Positions 9,516-16,546 of a stretch of DNA of 64,000 nt are shown here, in pieces. Numbering within the stretch: position 1 is the first letter of the stretch; each line of letters starts with the position of its first letter. The stretch is from Methylomagnum ishizawai (GTDB lineage: Bacteria > Pseudomonadota > Gammaproteobacteria > Methylococcales > Methylococcaceae). Location: the NCBI RefSeq assembly GCF_019670005.1, contig NZ_AP019783.1, forward strand, positions 454,501 to 518,500, read 5' to 3'. The notes beneath the pieces were generated by a model. The model was not told where the DNA came from. It did not search any database and saw nothing but the letters and a program-made list of their open reading frames with translations. Made by a program: the position numbers and the translations under genes.

Positions 9516-10027
9516 ACCCGCCGTCCCGCGCCCTGCCTTGGATCGTCCTCCCGCTGCTGGGAGCCTGCGCCACCACGCCCAGCGGGCCCAGCGTCCTGGT
9601 GCTGCCGGGCACCGGCAAGGGTTTCGAGCAATTCCGGGGCGATGATTATCAGTGCCGCCAGTTCGCCCTGTTCCAGACCGGCGGCAAGACCGCTTCCCAG
9701 GCCGCGCTGGCGAGTGGCGTCGGGGCGGCGGTGATAGGTACGGCGGTGGGGGCCGCCGCGGGCGCGGCCATCGGCGGCGGACAAGGGGCGGCGGTCGGTT
9801 CCGGCGTGGGTTTGGCGACCGGCACCCTGGCCGGGACCGGCACGGCCCAGGCCGCCGGGGAGGATGCCCAGGAGCGCTACGATATCGGCTATATCCAATG
9901 CATGTACGCCAAGGGGCACCGCGTGCCCGTGCCCGGCCATATCTTGTACGAGGACCGGCAAAGCACTTATCCGCCGCCGCCCGATACCGCCCCGGCGGCA
10001 GTCCAGCCGCCGCCCCCTTCCCCTTGA
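9512..10027 (+). CDS. glycine-zipper lipoprotein
   Basis: 171 residues. A lipoprotein signal with LLGAC (lipobox) leads to a polar region (FEQFRGDDYQCRQFAL). A glycine-zipper membrane-like block follows (VGAAVIGTAVGAAAGAAIGGG, then VGSGVGLATGTLAGTG), and the gene ends in a proline-rich tail. A conserved DIGYIQCMYAKGHRVPVPG segment follows the zipper, as in other YMGG/glycine-zipper outer membrane lipoproteins. ATG 9512 overlaps the previous stop (ATGA) and has GGAG upstream. The likely location is the outer membrane; function unknown. Confidence 0.75.
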   Translation: MNPPSRALPWIVLPLLGACATTPSGPSVLVLPGTGKGFEQFRGDDYQCRQFALFQTGGKTASQAALASGVGAAVIGTAVGAAAGAAIGGGQGAAVGSGVGLATGTLAGTGTAQAAGEDAQERYDIGYIQCMYAKGHRVPVPGHILYEDRQSTYPPPPDTAPAAVQPPPPSP

Positions 10028-10115
10028 TCCCCGCTTAAAATCCACCGGTTTCCATCGGCCTGGAGCCCAAAGCTCGCTTTGGAGGGCCGGGGAGATATCC
10101 AAAGGCTGTATTCAT

Positions 10116-10168
10116 GCCCACCCTTCGCGGGTCATCCCGGTGGGTACGGAATACGCGCCCACCCTACC
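10116..10168. repeat. candidate dispersed extragenic repeat
   Basis: Between the zipper lipoprotein and the response regulator there is a CCCACCC-type block (10117-10123), a GGTGGGTAC block and another CCCACCC (10158-10164). These give short interleaved inverted repeats typical of bacterial extragenic repeat families. A single copy in this window cannot prove a family. Confidence 0.3.
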
Positions 10169-10215
10169 AATAATGTGAAAACATCCGCCATGACAACACC
10201 CGGAGGAATCCCGCC

Positions 10216-10878
10216 ATGCGCCTGTTATTGGCCGAAGACGATCCCATGATCGGCAAGAGCGTCCAGATCGGACTCAAGAAAGAAGCCTACGCCGTGGACT
10301 GGGTGCGGGACGGCATCGCCGCCGAACTGGCCCTGGGCAACGATGTGTACGATTTGCTGCTGTTGGATTTGGGCCTGCCGCGCAAGAGCGGCCTGGAGGT
10401 GCTGGCGGGACTCCGGGCCAAGAAGAACACCCTCCCGGTCCTGATCCTCACCGCCCGCGACGCCGTGGCCGACCGGGTCAAGGGTTTGGACGGCGGGGCC
10501 GATGATTATCTGGTCAAGCCCTTCGACCTGGACGAACTCACCGCCCGCATCCGGGCCTTGCTGCGCCGCCGGGGCGGACGCGCCGAGCCGGTGATCGAGC
10601 ATGGGGCTTTGCGGGTGAATCCGGTCAGCCATGAAGTGAGCCTGGACGGCCAGCCCATCGCGCTCTCGGCCCGCGAATTCGCCTTGCTCAGCGCCTTGCT
10701 GGAACGCCCTGGGGTGCCCTTGTCGCGGAAGCAATTGGAGGACCGCATCTACGGCTGGGGCGAGGAAATCGAGAGCAACGCCGTGGAGGTCTATATCCAC
10801 GCCCTGCGCCGCAAGCTGGGGCCGGATTGGGTGCGGAACGTGCGCGGCGTGGGTTATTTGTTGCCGAACCAGCCATGA
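10216..10878 (+). CDS. OmpR/PhoB-family response regulator (QseB/PmrA-like)
   Basis: 220 residues: receiver domain with acidic pair ED at residues 7-8, phospho-acceptor Asp51 in LLLLDLGLP, Thr in LILTARD and the lysine in LVKPFD. A winged-helix DNA-binding domain follows (REFALLSALLERPGVPLSR ... VEVYIHALRRKLG ... VRGVGYLL). The overall wording is that of the QseB/PmrA/BasR subgroup. Its stop overlaps the sensor kinase start by four bases, so it works with that kinase. Targets are unknown; the divergent cysteine peptides downstream and the envelope genes upstream are candidates by position only. Confidence 0.93.
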   Translation: MRLLLAEDDPMIGKSVQIGLKKEAYAVDWVRDGIAAELALGNDVYDLLLLDLGLPRKSGLEVLAGLRAKKNTLPVLILTARDAVADRVKGLDGGADDYLVKPFDLDELTARIRALLRRRGGRAEPVIEHGALRVNPVSHEVSLDGQPIALSAREFALLSALLERPGVPLSRKQLEDRIYGWGEEIESNAVEVYIHALRRKLGPDWVRNVRGVGYLLPNQP

Positions 10879-12170
10879 AATCGATCCGCCGCAAACTCAT
10901 CGCCACCTTGCTGGGGGCGATCATCACCGCCTTGTTGCTGGGGGCTTCGGCGATTTATTTCACGGCCCGCGAGGAGGCGGGGGCTTTGTTCGATTACCAC
11001 TTGCGCCAAATCGCCTTGTCGCTGCGCAATCCGGCCTTCGGCGCGGTATGGATGCCGCCGGTGGACGCCGACGAGGAGGACTTCGATTTCGTCATCCAGG
11101 TGTGGGACGCGACCGGGGTGCGCCTTTATTACTCGCAGCCGCATGTGGAATTGCCCGGTTTCATGGACGGGGGCTATGCCACGGTAGAGACCCGCGAGGG
11201 CGCTTGGCGGGTGTTCGCCATCCGTTCGCGCAGCCAGGTGATCCAGGTGGCCCAGCCGATGCGGGTGCGCGACCACATGGCTTTGGAGGCGGCGTTGCGG
11301 GTGTTGTTGCCCTTGCTGTTGTTGCTGCCGGTGCTGAGCGCGGCGATTTGGGTGTTGGTGAGCCGGGGTTTGGAGCCTTTGAACCGGCTGGCCCGCGCCG
11401 TCGCCACCCGCACGCCCAAGGCGTTGGACCCCTTGCCCGAGGCGCAAGCCCCGCAGGAGGCCCGGCCCTTGGTGCGTTCGCTCAACGATTTGCTGGTGCG
11501 GCTGGGCGATGCCTTGGCGGCGCAGCAAGCCTTCATCGCCGACGCCGCCCACGAACTGCGCACACCCATCGCCGCCTTGCAACTCCAGGCGCAATTGGTC
11601 GAGCGGGCCGAGACCGAGGAGGACCGCCGCGCCGCGCTGGACGATCTCAAGGCCGGGGTGGGGCGGGCGGTGCAGCAATTGCTGACCCTGGCCCGCCAAG
11701 ACCCGGACCTCGCGGCCAAGCCGTTCGAGCCGGTGTTGCTGGGCGAACTGGCGCGGCAGGTGGTGGCGGAGCATCTGCCCTTGGCGGAGGCCAAGCATAT
11801 CGATCTGGGCGTGGTCGCCACCGACGATGGCTTGAAGGTGCAGGGCGATCCCGCCGCCTTGCGGGTGTTGGTGGCGAACCTGGTCGAGAACGGCTTGCGC
11901 TATACCCCGGAGGGCGGGCGGGTGGATTTGTCGGTGTGGCGGGCGGAAGGTCGGCCCCTCCTGGAGGTGCGCGATACCGGACCCGGCATTGCCGAGGCGG
12001 ACCGGGCGCGGGTGTTCGACCGTTTTTATCGGGGGGAGGCGACCCACGAGCCGGGCACCGGGCTGGGCTTGTCCATCGTCAAGACCATCGCCGACCGGCA
12101 TGGGGCGCGGGTGGGGCTGGAGAACGGGGCGGGCGGGGGGCTGCGGGTGCGGGTGGTGTTCGCTGCCTGA
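10875..12170 (+). CDS. sensor histidine kinase (QseC-like)
   Basis: 431-residue inner-membrane kinase. TM1 lies at about residues 8-30 (ATLLGAIITALLLGASAIYF). A periplasmic sensor of roughly 110 residues follows, then TM2 (LRVLLPLLLLLPVLSAAIWVL) and a HAMP-like linker. The H-box is AAHELRTPIAALQ, the N-box LVENGLRYTPEGG, the G1 box DTGPGIA and the G2 box GTGLGLSIVK. The ATG overlaps the response regulator stop (ATGA), giving an operon. The periplasmic domain does not reveal the signal. Confidence 0.92.
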   Translation: MKSIRRKLIATLLGAIITALLLGASAIYFTAREEAGALFDYHLRQIALSLRNPAFGAVWMPPVDADEEDFDFVIQVWDATGVRLYYSQPHVELPGFMDGGYATVETREGAWRVFAIRSRSQVIQVAQPMRVRDHMALEAALRVLLPLLLLLPVLSAAIWVLVSRGLEPLNRLARAVATRTPKALDPLPEAQAPQEARPLVRSLNDLLVRLGDALAAQQAFIADAAHELRTPIAALQLQAQLVERAETEEDRRAALDDLKAGVGRAVQQLLTLARQDPDLAAKPFEPVLLGELARQVVAEHLPLAEAKHIDLGVVATDDGLKVQGDPAALRVLVANLVENGLRYTPEGGRVDLSVWRAEGRPLLEVRDTGPGIAEADRARVFDRFYRGEATHEPGTGLGLSIVKTIADRHGARVGLENGAGGGLRVRVVFAA

Positions 12171-12196
12171 GGCCGGGGTGTGGCTTCACGGCTTGC

Positions 12197-12273
12197 GGGT
12201 GGAAGCGCGGCGATTGTATCCCAGGCTGGCGACAGTGGCATCCGGTGGTTTGCGGGCGATAAAAAACCCGCCA
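12197..12273. repeat. 77-bp direct repeat, copy A
   Basis: Matches copy B at 12665-12741 at 76 of 77 positions (one C/T difference). It contains the 3' arm region of the terminator of the minus-strand peptide gene that ends at 12306. The copies are offset by 468 bases. Confidence 0.95.
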
Positions 12274-12293
12274 TCGGGGGGATGGCGGGTTTT
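12264..12293 (-). terminator. terminator of cysteine-peptide gene A (bidirectional)
   Basis: A 12-bp stem (12264-12275 with 12281-12292) around a 5-base loop. On the minus strand it is followed by a run of T (six A at 12261-12266 on the plus strand); on the plus strand by three to four T. It ends the peptide gene and may also end the sensor-kinase transcript. Confidence 0.8.
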
Positions 12294-12305
12294 GTGTTCT
12301 TGCGG

Positions 12306-12608
12306 TTATTGGCAAGCGGTGGAGCAAAGGGTAGTTGGATTGGGGCAGGGGTACTTTGGAGTAGTCCCTACATACTGGCAAGGTTTGAGATTGCCGCTGC
12401 TATCAGAGCAAGATTTGGTGCAAGCCGCCGCTGCCGCCGCTTCCTGATTGATCTTCAATTGTGTACCAGCAGCACGATCAAGGCTCTGCGGCAGTCCATC
12501 CGGGGTCGTGGCTTGCGGTTCCGCCGCTTGGGCGGAAAGGGTGGCTAGCGCCAGCGTGGCACCAAGTAGCGCGGAAACGAGGCCATGGCGTAAAGCGCGG
12601 CTCAACAT
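12306..12608 (-). CDS. secreted six-cysteine peptide A
   Basis: 100 residues. A signal peptide (HGLVSALLGATLALATLSAQAA) is followed by a roughly 35-residue linker and a 39-residue C-terminal domain with six cysteines spaced C-x3-C-x9-C-x10-C-x6-C-x3-C. The peptide encoded at 12772-13080 has exactly the same spacing and shares SGN, P-x-Y, P and CS-x-AC positions. I choose ATG 12608 because AGGAG lies eight bases upstream; the longer frame runs through the 77-bp repeat. Even cysteine number and export suggest three disulfides in the periplasm or outside. No known family is recognised. Confidence 0.8.
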   Translation of the reverse strand: MLSRALRHGLVSALLGATLALATLSAQAAEPQATTPDGLPQSLDRAAGTQLKINQEAAAAAACTKSCSDSSGNLKPCQYVGTTPKYPCPNPTTLCSTACQ

Positions 12609-12664
12609 GGGTGTTCTCCTGTCGTGGTGGGGGATCGGGGCGTGGGTGGCGCTTCCCCGGCGGA

Positions 12665-12741
12665 GGGTGGAAGCGCGGCGATTGTATCCCAGGTTGGCGA
12701 CAGTGGCATCCGGTGGTTTGCGGGCGATAAAAAACCCGCCA
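12665..12741. repeat. 77-bp direct repeat, copy B
   Basis: Copy of 12197-12273 with one mismatch. It lies between peptide gene A (start) and peptide gene B (end), so each peptide gene is followed by one copy. This points to a tandem gene-plus-terminator duplication. Confidence 0.95.
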
Positions 12742-12756
12742 CGGTGGGCGGGTTTT
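12731..12756 (-). terminator. terminator of cysteine-peptide gene B
   Basis: A 10-bp stem (12731-12740 with 12747-12756) around a 6-base loop. On the minus strand it is followed by T residues. It lies 16 bases past the stop of peptide B. Confidence 0.8.
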
Positions 12757-12771
12757 ATCGGAGGGCTGGGC

Positions 12772-13080
12772 TTAAAAGCAGGCACCCGAGCAAATGTTGT
12801 TCGGGCTGGTGCAGGTATACATTGGGATATTGTTTACATTTTTGCAGCTTTGATAGTTGCCGGATATATCGATGCAACGTTTGGTGCATGCGGCGGCAGT
12901 CTTGGCTGCCGATGTGTCGGTGGCTGTGCTGGTTGGTTCAGTGGTAGTTTGCGTGGTGGTGGATTCCGATGCGGGTGTAGTAGTTGCGGTTTCCTGGGCC
13001 GGGAGGTCGGCGGTGGCGAACATCAGGACCGATCCCAGCAGGGCTGGGATCAGGCCGAAAGGGAGGGTTCGGTTACGCAT
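12772..13080 (-). CDS. secreted six-cysteine peptide B (paralogue of A)
   Basis: 102 residues. The signal segment is LIPALLGSVLMFATADLPAQ, followed by a threonine/serine-rich linker and a 39-residue domain with six cysteines in the same spacing as peptide A (C-x3-C-x9-C-x10-C-x6-C-x3-C). The linkers differ strongly (Thr/Ser-rich here, Ala/Gln-rich in A) while the cysteine frame is kept, which suggests selection on the folded domain. AGGAG lies nine bases before the ATG, and the leader AGGAGAACA is shared with gene A. Function unknown; secreted small Cys proteins can be bacteriocins, inhibitors or metal binders, none supported by context. Confidence 0.8.
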   Translation of the reverse strand: MRNRTLPFGLIPALLGSVLMFATADLPAQETATTTPASESTTTQTTTEPTSTATDTSAAKTAAACTKRCIDISGNYQSCKNVNNIPMYTCTSPNNICSGACF

Positions 13081-13175
13081 ATTGTTGTTCTCCTAGGTCG
13101 TGTGGTTATCGTTGTGAGAGTGGCGGTTTCACCGCGACCCTGCTGTATTGATCGCCGACCTTGGCCCCGTCCGGT

Positions 13176-16100
13176 TCAGAGCGCCAGCGTGAAGCGGGCG
13201 AATACAGTGAACTCGGGCGGGAAAGGCAGGAACGCCGGGATGCCGCCGATCTGCGGTGGCCTGCGGTCCTGCAATCCTTCGTAGTGGTAGTTGCGGTCCA
13301 GGAGGTTCTGGAACTGGATTTCGGCCAAGCCCCAGCGGTTGGGTAAGCGATAGCCTAGCCCCAGGTCCAGGAATGGCACATCCTCGCTTTGCCAGCCCCC
13401 CGGCAGGTCCACATCCTGGTGGAAATACGTAGCCTTGAGGTTCGTATAGAGTCCCGAAGGATCGAAATACGAGATGGTCAAGGGCAGGGTTTGGGTGCGG
13501 GTATTTAATGCGGCTGAGCCGCTCGAATTGTCGAATTGTTCACGGAAATATTCAAGGCTGGTGTTCCAACGTGAATGTGGCGTCCACAAAAGATAGGCCC
13601 GGTATTGGGTCTCCCGCCAATGTGATTCGGTTAAGTCGCTCGGTAAGGCGAGTTCCCGCCGGGAGAATTCCACGCCGCCCAAGACATCGAGATTAAAGCG
13701 CTGATCCAGCCCTAGCCCCCAGCGGGTGGCGTCGGTGCCGTTCAAGTCATCAAAAAATTGATTGAAACCCGCAACTTGGGTGGGTTCCAGGGTTTGGCCG
13801 GTGAGCAGATTGCGTTTCATGGTGCGGAACGCCGCCATGCGTAGCACAGTGTCGGGCGAGATATTCCACAGCAGGCCGAATTTGGGATTGACCTGGGCAG
13901 TGGTCGGTGCCGATCCGTTATCAAGGGCATCGACGCTGAGTCCCAAGGTCCAGTTCATCTGTTGAGGATAGCGGATGTGGGTGTAGAGATAACCATTACC
14001 TTGAGAGGTGCTGTTCGCGCTACCGACCGGCCTTATTTTGAGCTGGGAGGTGGTGTCGAGCTGATAATAACCGCCGCCTAAAATGGCCTTCACGTTTTCA
14101 TAGCGCTGAATATATTGCGCCTCGCCGGTATCGCCATGGTTATGAGTAAGCTGATCGAAGTTGCTGTTACTTAAGTACCCCTCGGTGGCCGACCGGTCCA
14201 GATGGATATAGGACGCCAGGAAATCGCCATGCTCGGAAGGATTGGCGTGCAGGCCAAAGCGGTAGGTATCGGTTTCGGAAGCCTGCTTGTAGTTGTCGAT
14301 GACGAATTGCTGGAACGCATCCGGCGCGAAGCGCGAATCCAAATCCCCCCGGCCCACCTCCTGATGCCGATACTCCGCCTGCACATTCAGCCAAGGCGTC
14401 ACCCGCCCCTGGACGAAGGCGTTGTAGAGGTTGGAATTGATATTGTTGTTGGGCCTAAAGCCTTGGGTCTGGTAATGGAACTGCCCCAGGCTATAGGAAA
14501 AATCGTCCCACAGCCCGGTATGCACCACCTCGTCGCTATAGGTGTCGTTGCTGCCCACCATCCCCGACGCCAACAGGCTGAAACGGTTGCGCTGGAACAG
14601 CGGGTTGAACTCCTGTAGCGAAAGGTCCGCCGGACCCAAACCCCCCAGCAGGAACACCGAGCTTTCCGCCAACAAAGGCTGCACCGGCGTGATATTGATC
14701 GGCTGCAACAACTGCGATTGCAGCAACTCGCTGACCCGCGCTATATCGCTGCGCGGCAGGGCGAAATAGGTGTCCGACAACAGCCGGTGCGAGGTGTAGT
14801 CGGTGGGGTCGTCCTCCAAGGCCTTCCAACCCTCGATCCAGGCGCGGGGCTGGAAGCCCAGTTGCCCGTAAATCCGCCCCAGGGCCGCGCCCCGCGCCGC
14901 CAAATCCTCGTCCAAGGCCAGCTTGGAACGGTACACCGCCCGGTTGCCGTTCAACTTCATCGACCGCTGCAAATCGTGCAGCGCCTCCACCGGACGGTTC
15001 ACCGTCTGCTTCATGATGGCGTTGTAATACCAAGGCGTCGGATCGTTGGGGTCGAAGCGCTCGGCCAAATCGAATTGCTTCTCCGCCACCTTGCCGCGCT
15101 TCTGCTCGTAATACGCCTTGCCCAGATAGCTGCGGATCAAGGAATCGCCGGGATCGAGGCTGGCGGCGATTTCCATATCCGCCGTGCCCTCCGCCAAATC
15201 GCCCTCCCGGATCAGCGCCAAGCCCCGCCCCAGCCGCGCCATGGGATCGGCGGGATTCAAACGGGCGGCTTCCTCGAAGCTGGACTTCCCGGCGTCCAGG
15301 TCGCCCCGCCGCAATTCCGCGAAACCGCGCACCACCCAGGGCCGGGATTGCCCCCCGTCCAGGCGGGTGGCGAGTTCCGCTGCGGCCTGGGCTTCGGTCC
15401 AACGGTCCAGCGAAGCCAACAACGTGGCCCGGCGCGACTGGACCAAGGCGTTGTCGGGGCTGATCGCGGCGGCGCGTTCGGCGGCGGCCAGGGCGGCCTC
15501 CAGGTCGAACCCGGCTTGCAAGGCATAGGACCGCGCCAACCAGCCATAGGTGGATTGGGCGTCGGCGGCCAGGGCGGCATCGGCCAGCTTGAGCGCCTCG
15601 GCCTTGTGGTTGCGGGCCAGGGCGATGACCGAACGCAGCGCGGTGAAACTGGCCGGCACCGGCTTGCCCCTGGGCGCGGCCAGCAACGGCTCGGCCTCGT
15701 CCACCCGTCCCACGCTCAACAACACACCGGCCAGGGCGGCGGTGGTGTCGGGGTCGCGCTGGGCGGGCGGGATTTGCTGCAACCGCGCCAGGGCGTCGGC
15801 GACGCGGCCCTCGGCATAGCTCCGCGCCGCCCCGGCCAGGGCGGGCTGGCGGGCGTGCGCCAGGCTGGCGGCGTCCAGCAAGGGCGGGAAATACAAGGCC
15901 CATTGCACCGCATCCTCGGGATGGGCGGTCAGGCTGGCCTGGGGCGCTTGCCCGGCGTGGGCGATGGCGCTCTGGCCGTCGGTCACTGTCACCTTGCCCT
16001 GCGGGTTGGAGGCTTCCACCTCGCCCTCGATCACCATCACCTCGCCCCGGTCCGGTTCGGCGCTGACCAGGAACTCGGTGCCCTTGATGGTGGCGTTGAT

Positions 16101-16532
16101 GAAATGGCTATGGATATCCAACGACCGCGGCGTGCGGCTGCGGGCGAACAGCGTGCCCGCGATCAATTCCACCCAGGACGGTTTCTCGGCCTCGACCGTG
16201 CGGAAAACCAAGGTGCTGCGCTGGTCCAGGGTCATGTAGGTCTGGTTGGCGAGTTGCAGGGAGGCGCGGCTCTGGGTCTGGGTGCGGATTTTGTCGCCGG
16301 CACAGAAGCGCTGGTCCACCACCACCGGCTGCCAGTGTCCGGTATCGGTATGGACCTCGACCTGGCCCTCGGCGGAAGCCAGCCGCGCCGCCCAGTCCGA
16401 ACAGGTCTGGGCCTCCGCCGTGGCCGTGCAGGCCAGGGCCAAAACCAAGCAGGACAGTACGGCCCGGTGCGATGCCGGGCCATCGGTCGTGGCCGGGCGA
16501 CGCCGCCGGGCCGGGGAGTGGATACGGGCCAT
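13176..16532 (-). CDS. FecR-domain / TPR / outer-membrane beta-barrel fusion protein
   Basis: 1118 residues. After a signal peptide (AVLSCLVLALACTATAEAQ) comes a FecR-type domain (about residues 45-200: GDKIRTQTQSRASLQLANQT, then IKGTEFLVSAE). A tetratricopeptide array follows (about 230-560; repeated A-x2-Y/L-x3-A-x2-L-P patterns such as DPTPWYYNAIMKQ). The C-terminal half (about 620-1118) is rich in alternating aromatic strands and ends in a region resembling a TonB-dependent receptor barrel (FLDLGLGYRLPNRWGLAEIQFQNLLDRNYHY is spread over its last 60 residues). It probably sits in the outer membrane with periplasmic FecR and TPR parts. The cyclase gene is 14 bases upstream, so the two form an operon. 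Substrate unknown. Confidence 0.8.
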   Translation of the reverse strand: MARIHSPARRRRPATTDGPASHRAVLSCLVLALACTATAEAQTCSDWAARLASAEGQVEVHTDTGHWQPVVVDQRFCAGDKIRTQTQSRASLQLANQTYMTLDQRSTLVFRTVEAEKPSWVELIAGTLFARSRTPRSLDIHSHFINATIKGTEFLVSAEPDRGEVMVIEGEVEASNPQGKVTVTDGQSAIAHAGQAPQASLTAHPEDAVQWALYFPPLLDAASLAHARQPALAGAARSYAEGRVADALARLQQIPPAQRDPDTTAALAGVLLSVGRVDEAEPLLAAPRGKPVPASFTALRSVIALARNHKAEALKLADAALAADAQSTYGWLARSYALQAGFDLEAALAAAERAAAISPDNALVQSRRATLLASLDRWTEAQAAAELATRLDGGQSRPWVVRGFAELRRGDLDAGKSSFEEAARLNPADPMARLGRGLALIREGDLAEGTADMEIAASLDPGDSLIRSYLGKAYYEQKRGKVAEKQFDLAERFDPNDPTPWYYNAIMKQTVNRPVEALHDLQRSMKLNGNRAVYRSKLALDEDLAARGAALGRIYGQLGFQPRAWIEGWKALEDDPTDYTSHRLLSDTYFALPRSDIARVSELLQSQLLQPINITPVQPLLAESSVFLLGGLGPADLSLQEFNPLFQRNRFSLLASGMVGSNDTYSDEVVHTGLWDDFSYSLGQFHYQTQGFRPNNNINSNLYNAFVQGRVTPWLNVQAEYRHQEVGRGDLDSRFAPDAFQQFVIDNYKQASETDTYRFGLHANPSEHGDFLASYIHLDRSATEGYLSNSNFDQLTHNHGDTGEAQYIQRYENVKAILGGGYYQLDTTSQLKIRPVGSANSTSQGNGYLYTHIRYPQQMNWTLGLSVDALDNGSAPTTAQVNPKFGLLWNISPDTVLRMAAFRTMKRNLLTGQTLEPTQVAGFNQFFDDLNGTDATRWGLGLDQRFNLDVLGGVEFSRRELALPSDLTESHWRETQYRAYLLWTPHSRWNTSLEYFREQFDNSSGSAALNTRTQTLPLTISYFDPSGLYTNLKATYFHQDVDLPGGWQSEDVPFLDLGLGYRLPNRWGLAEIQFQNLLDRNYHYEGLQDRRPPQIGGIPAFLPFPPEFTVFARFTLAL

Positions 16533-16546
16533 GTTGGGATTCCTGC

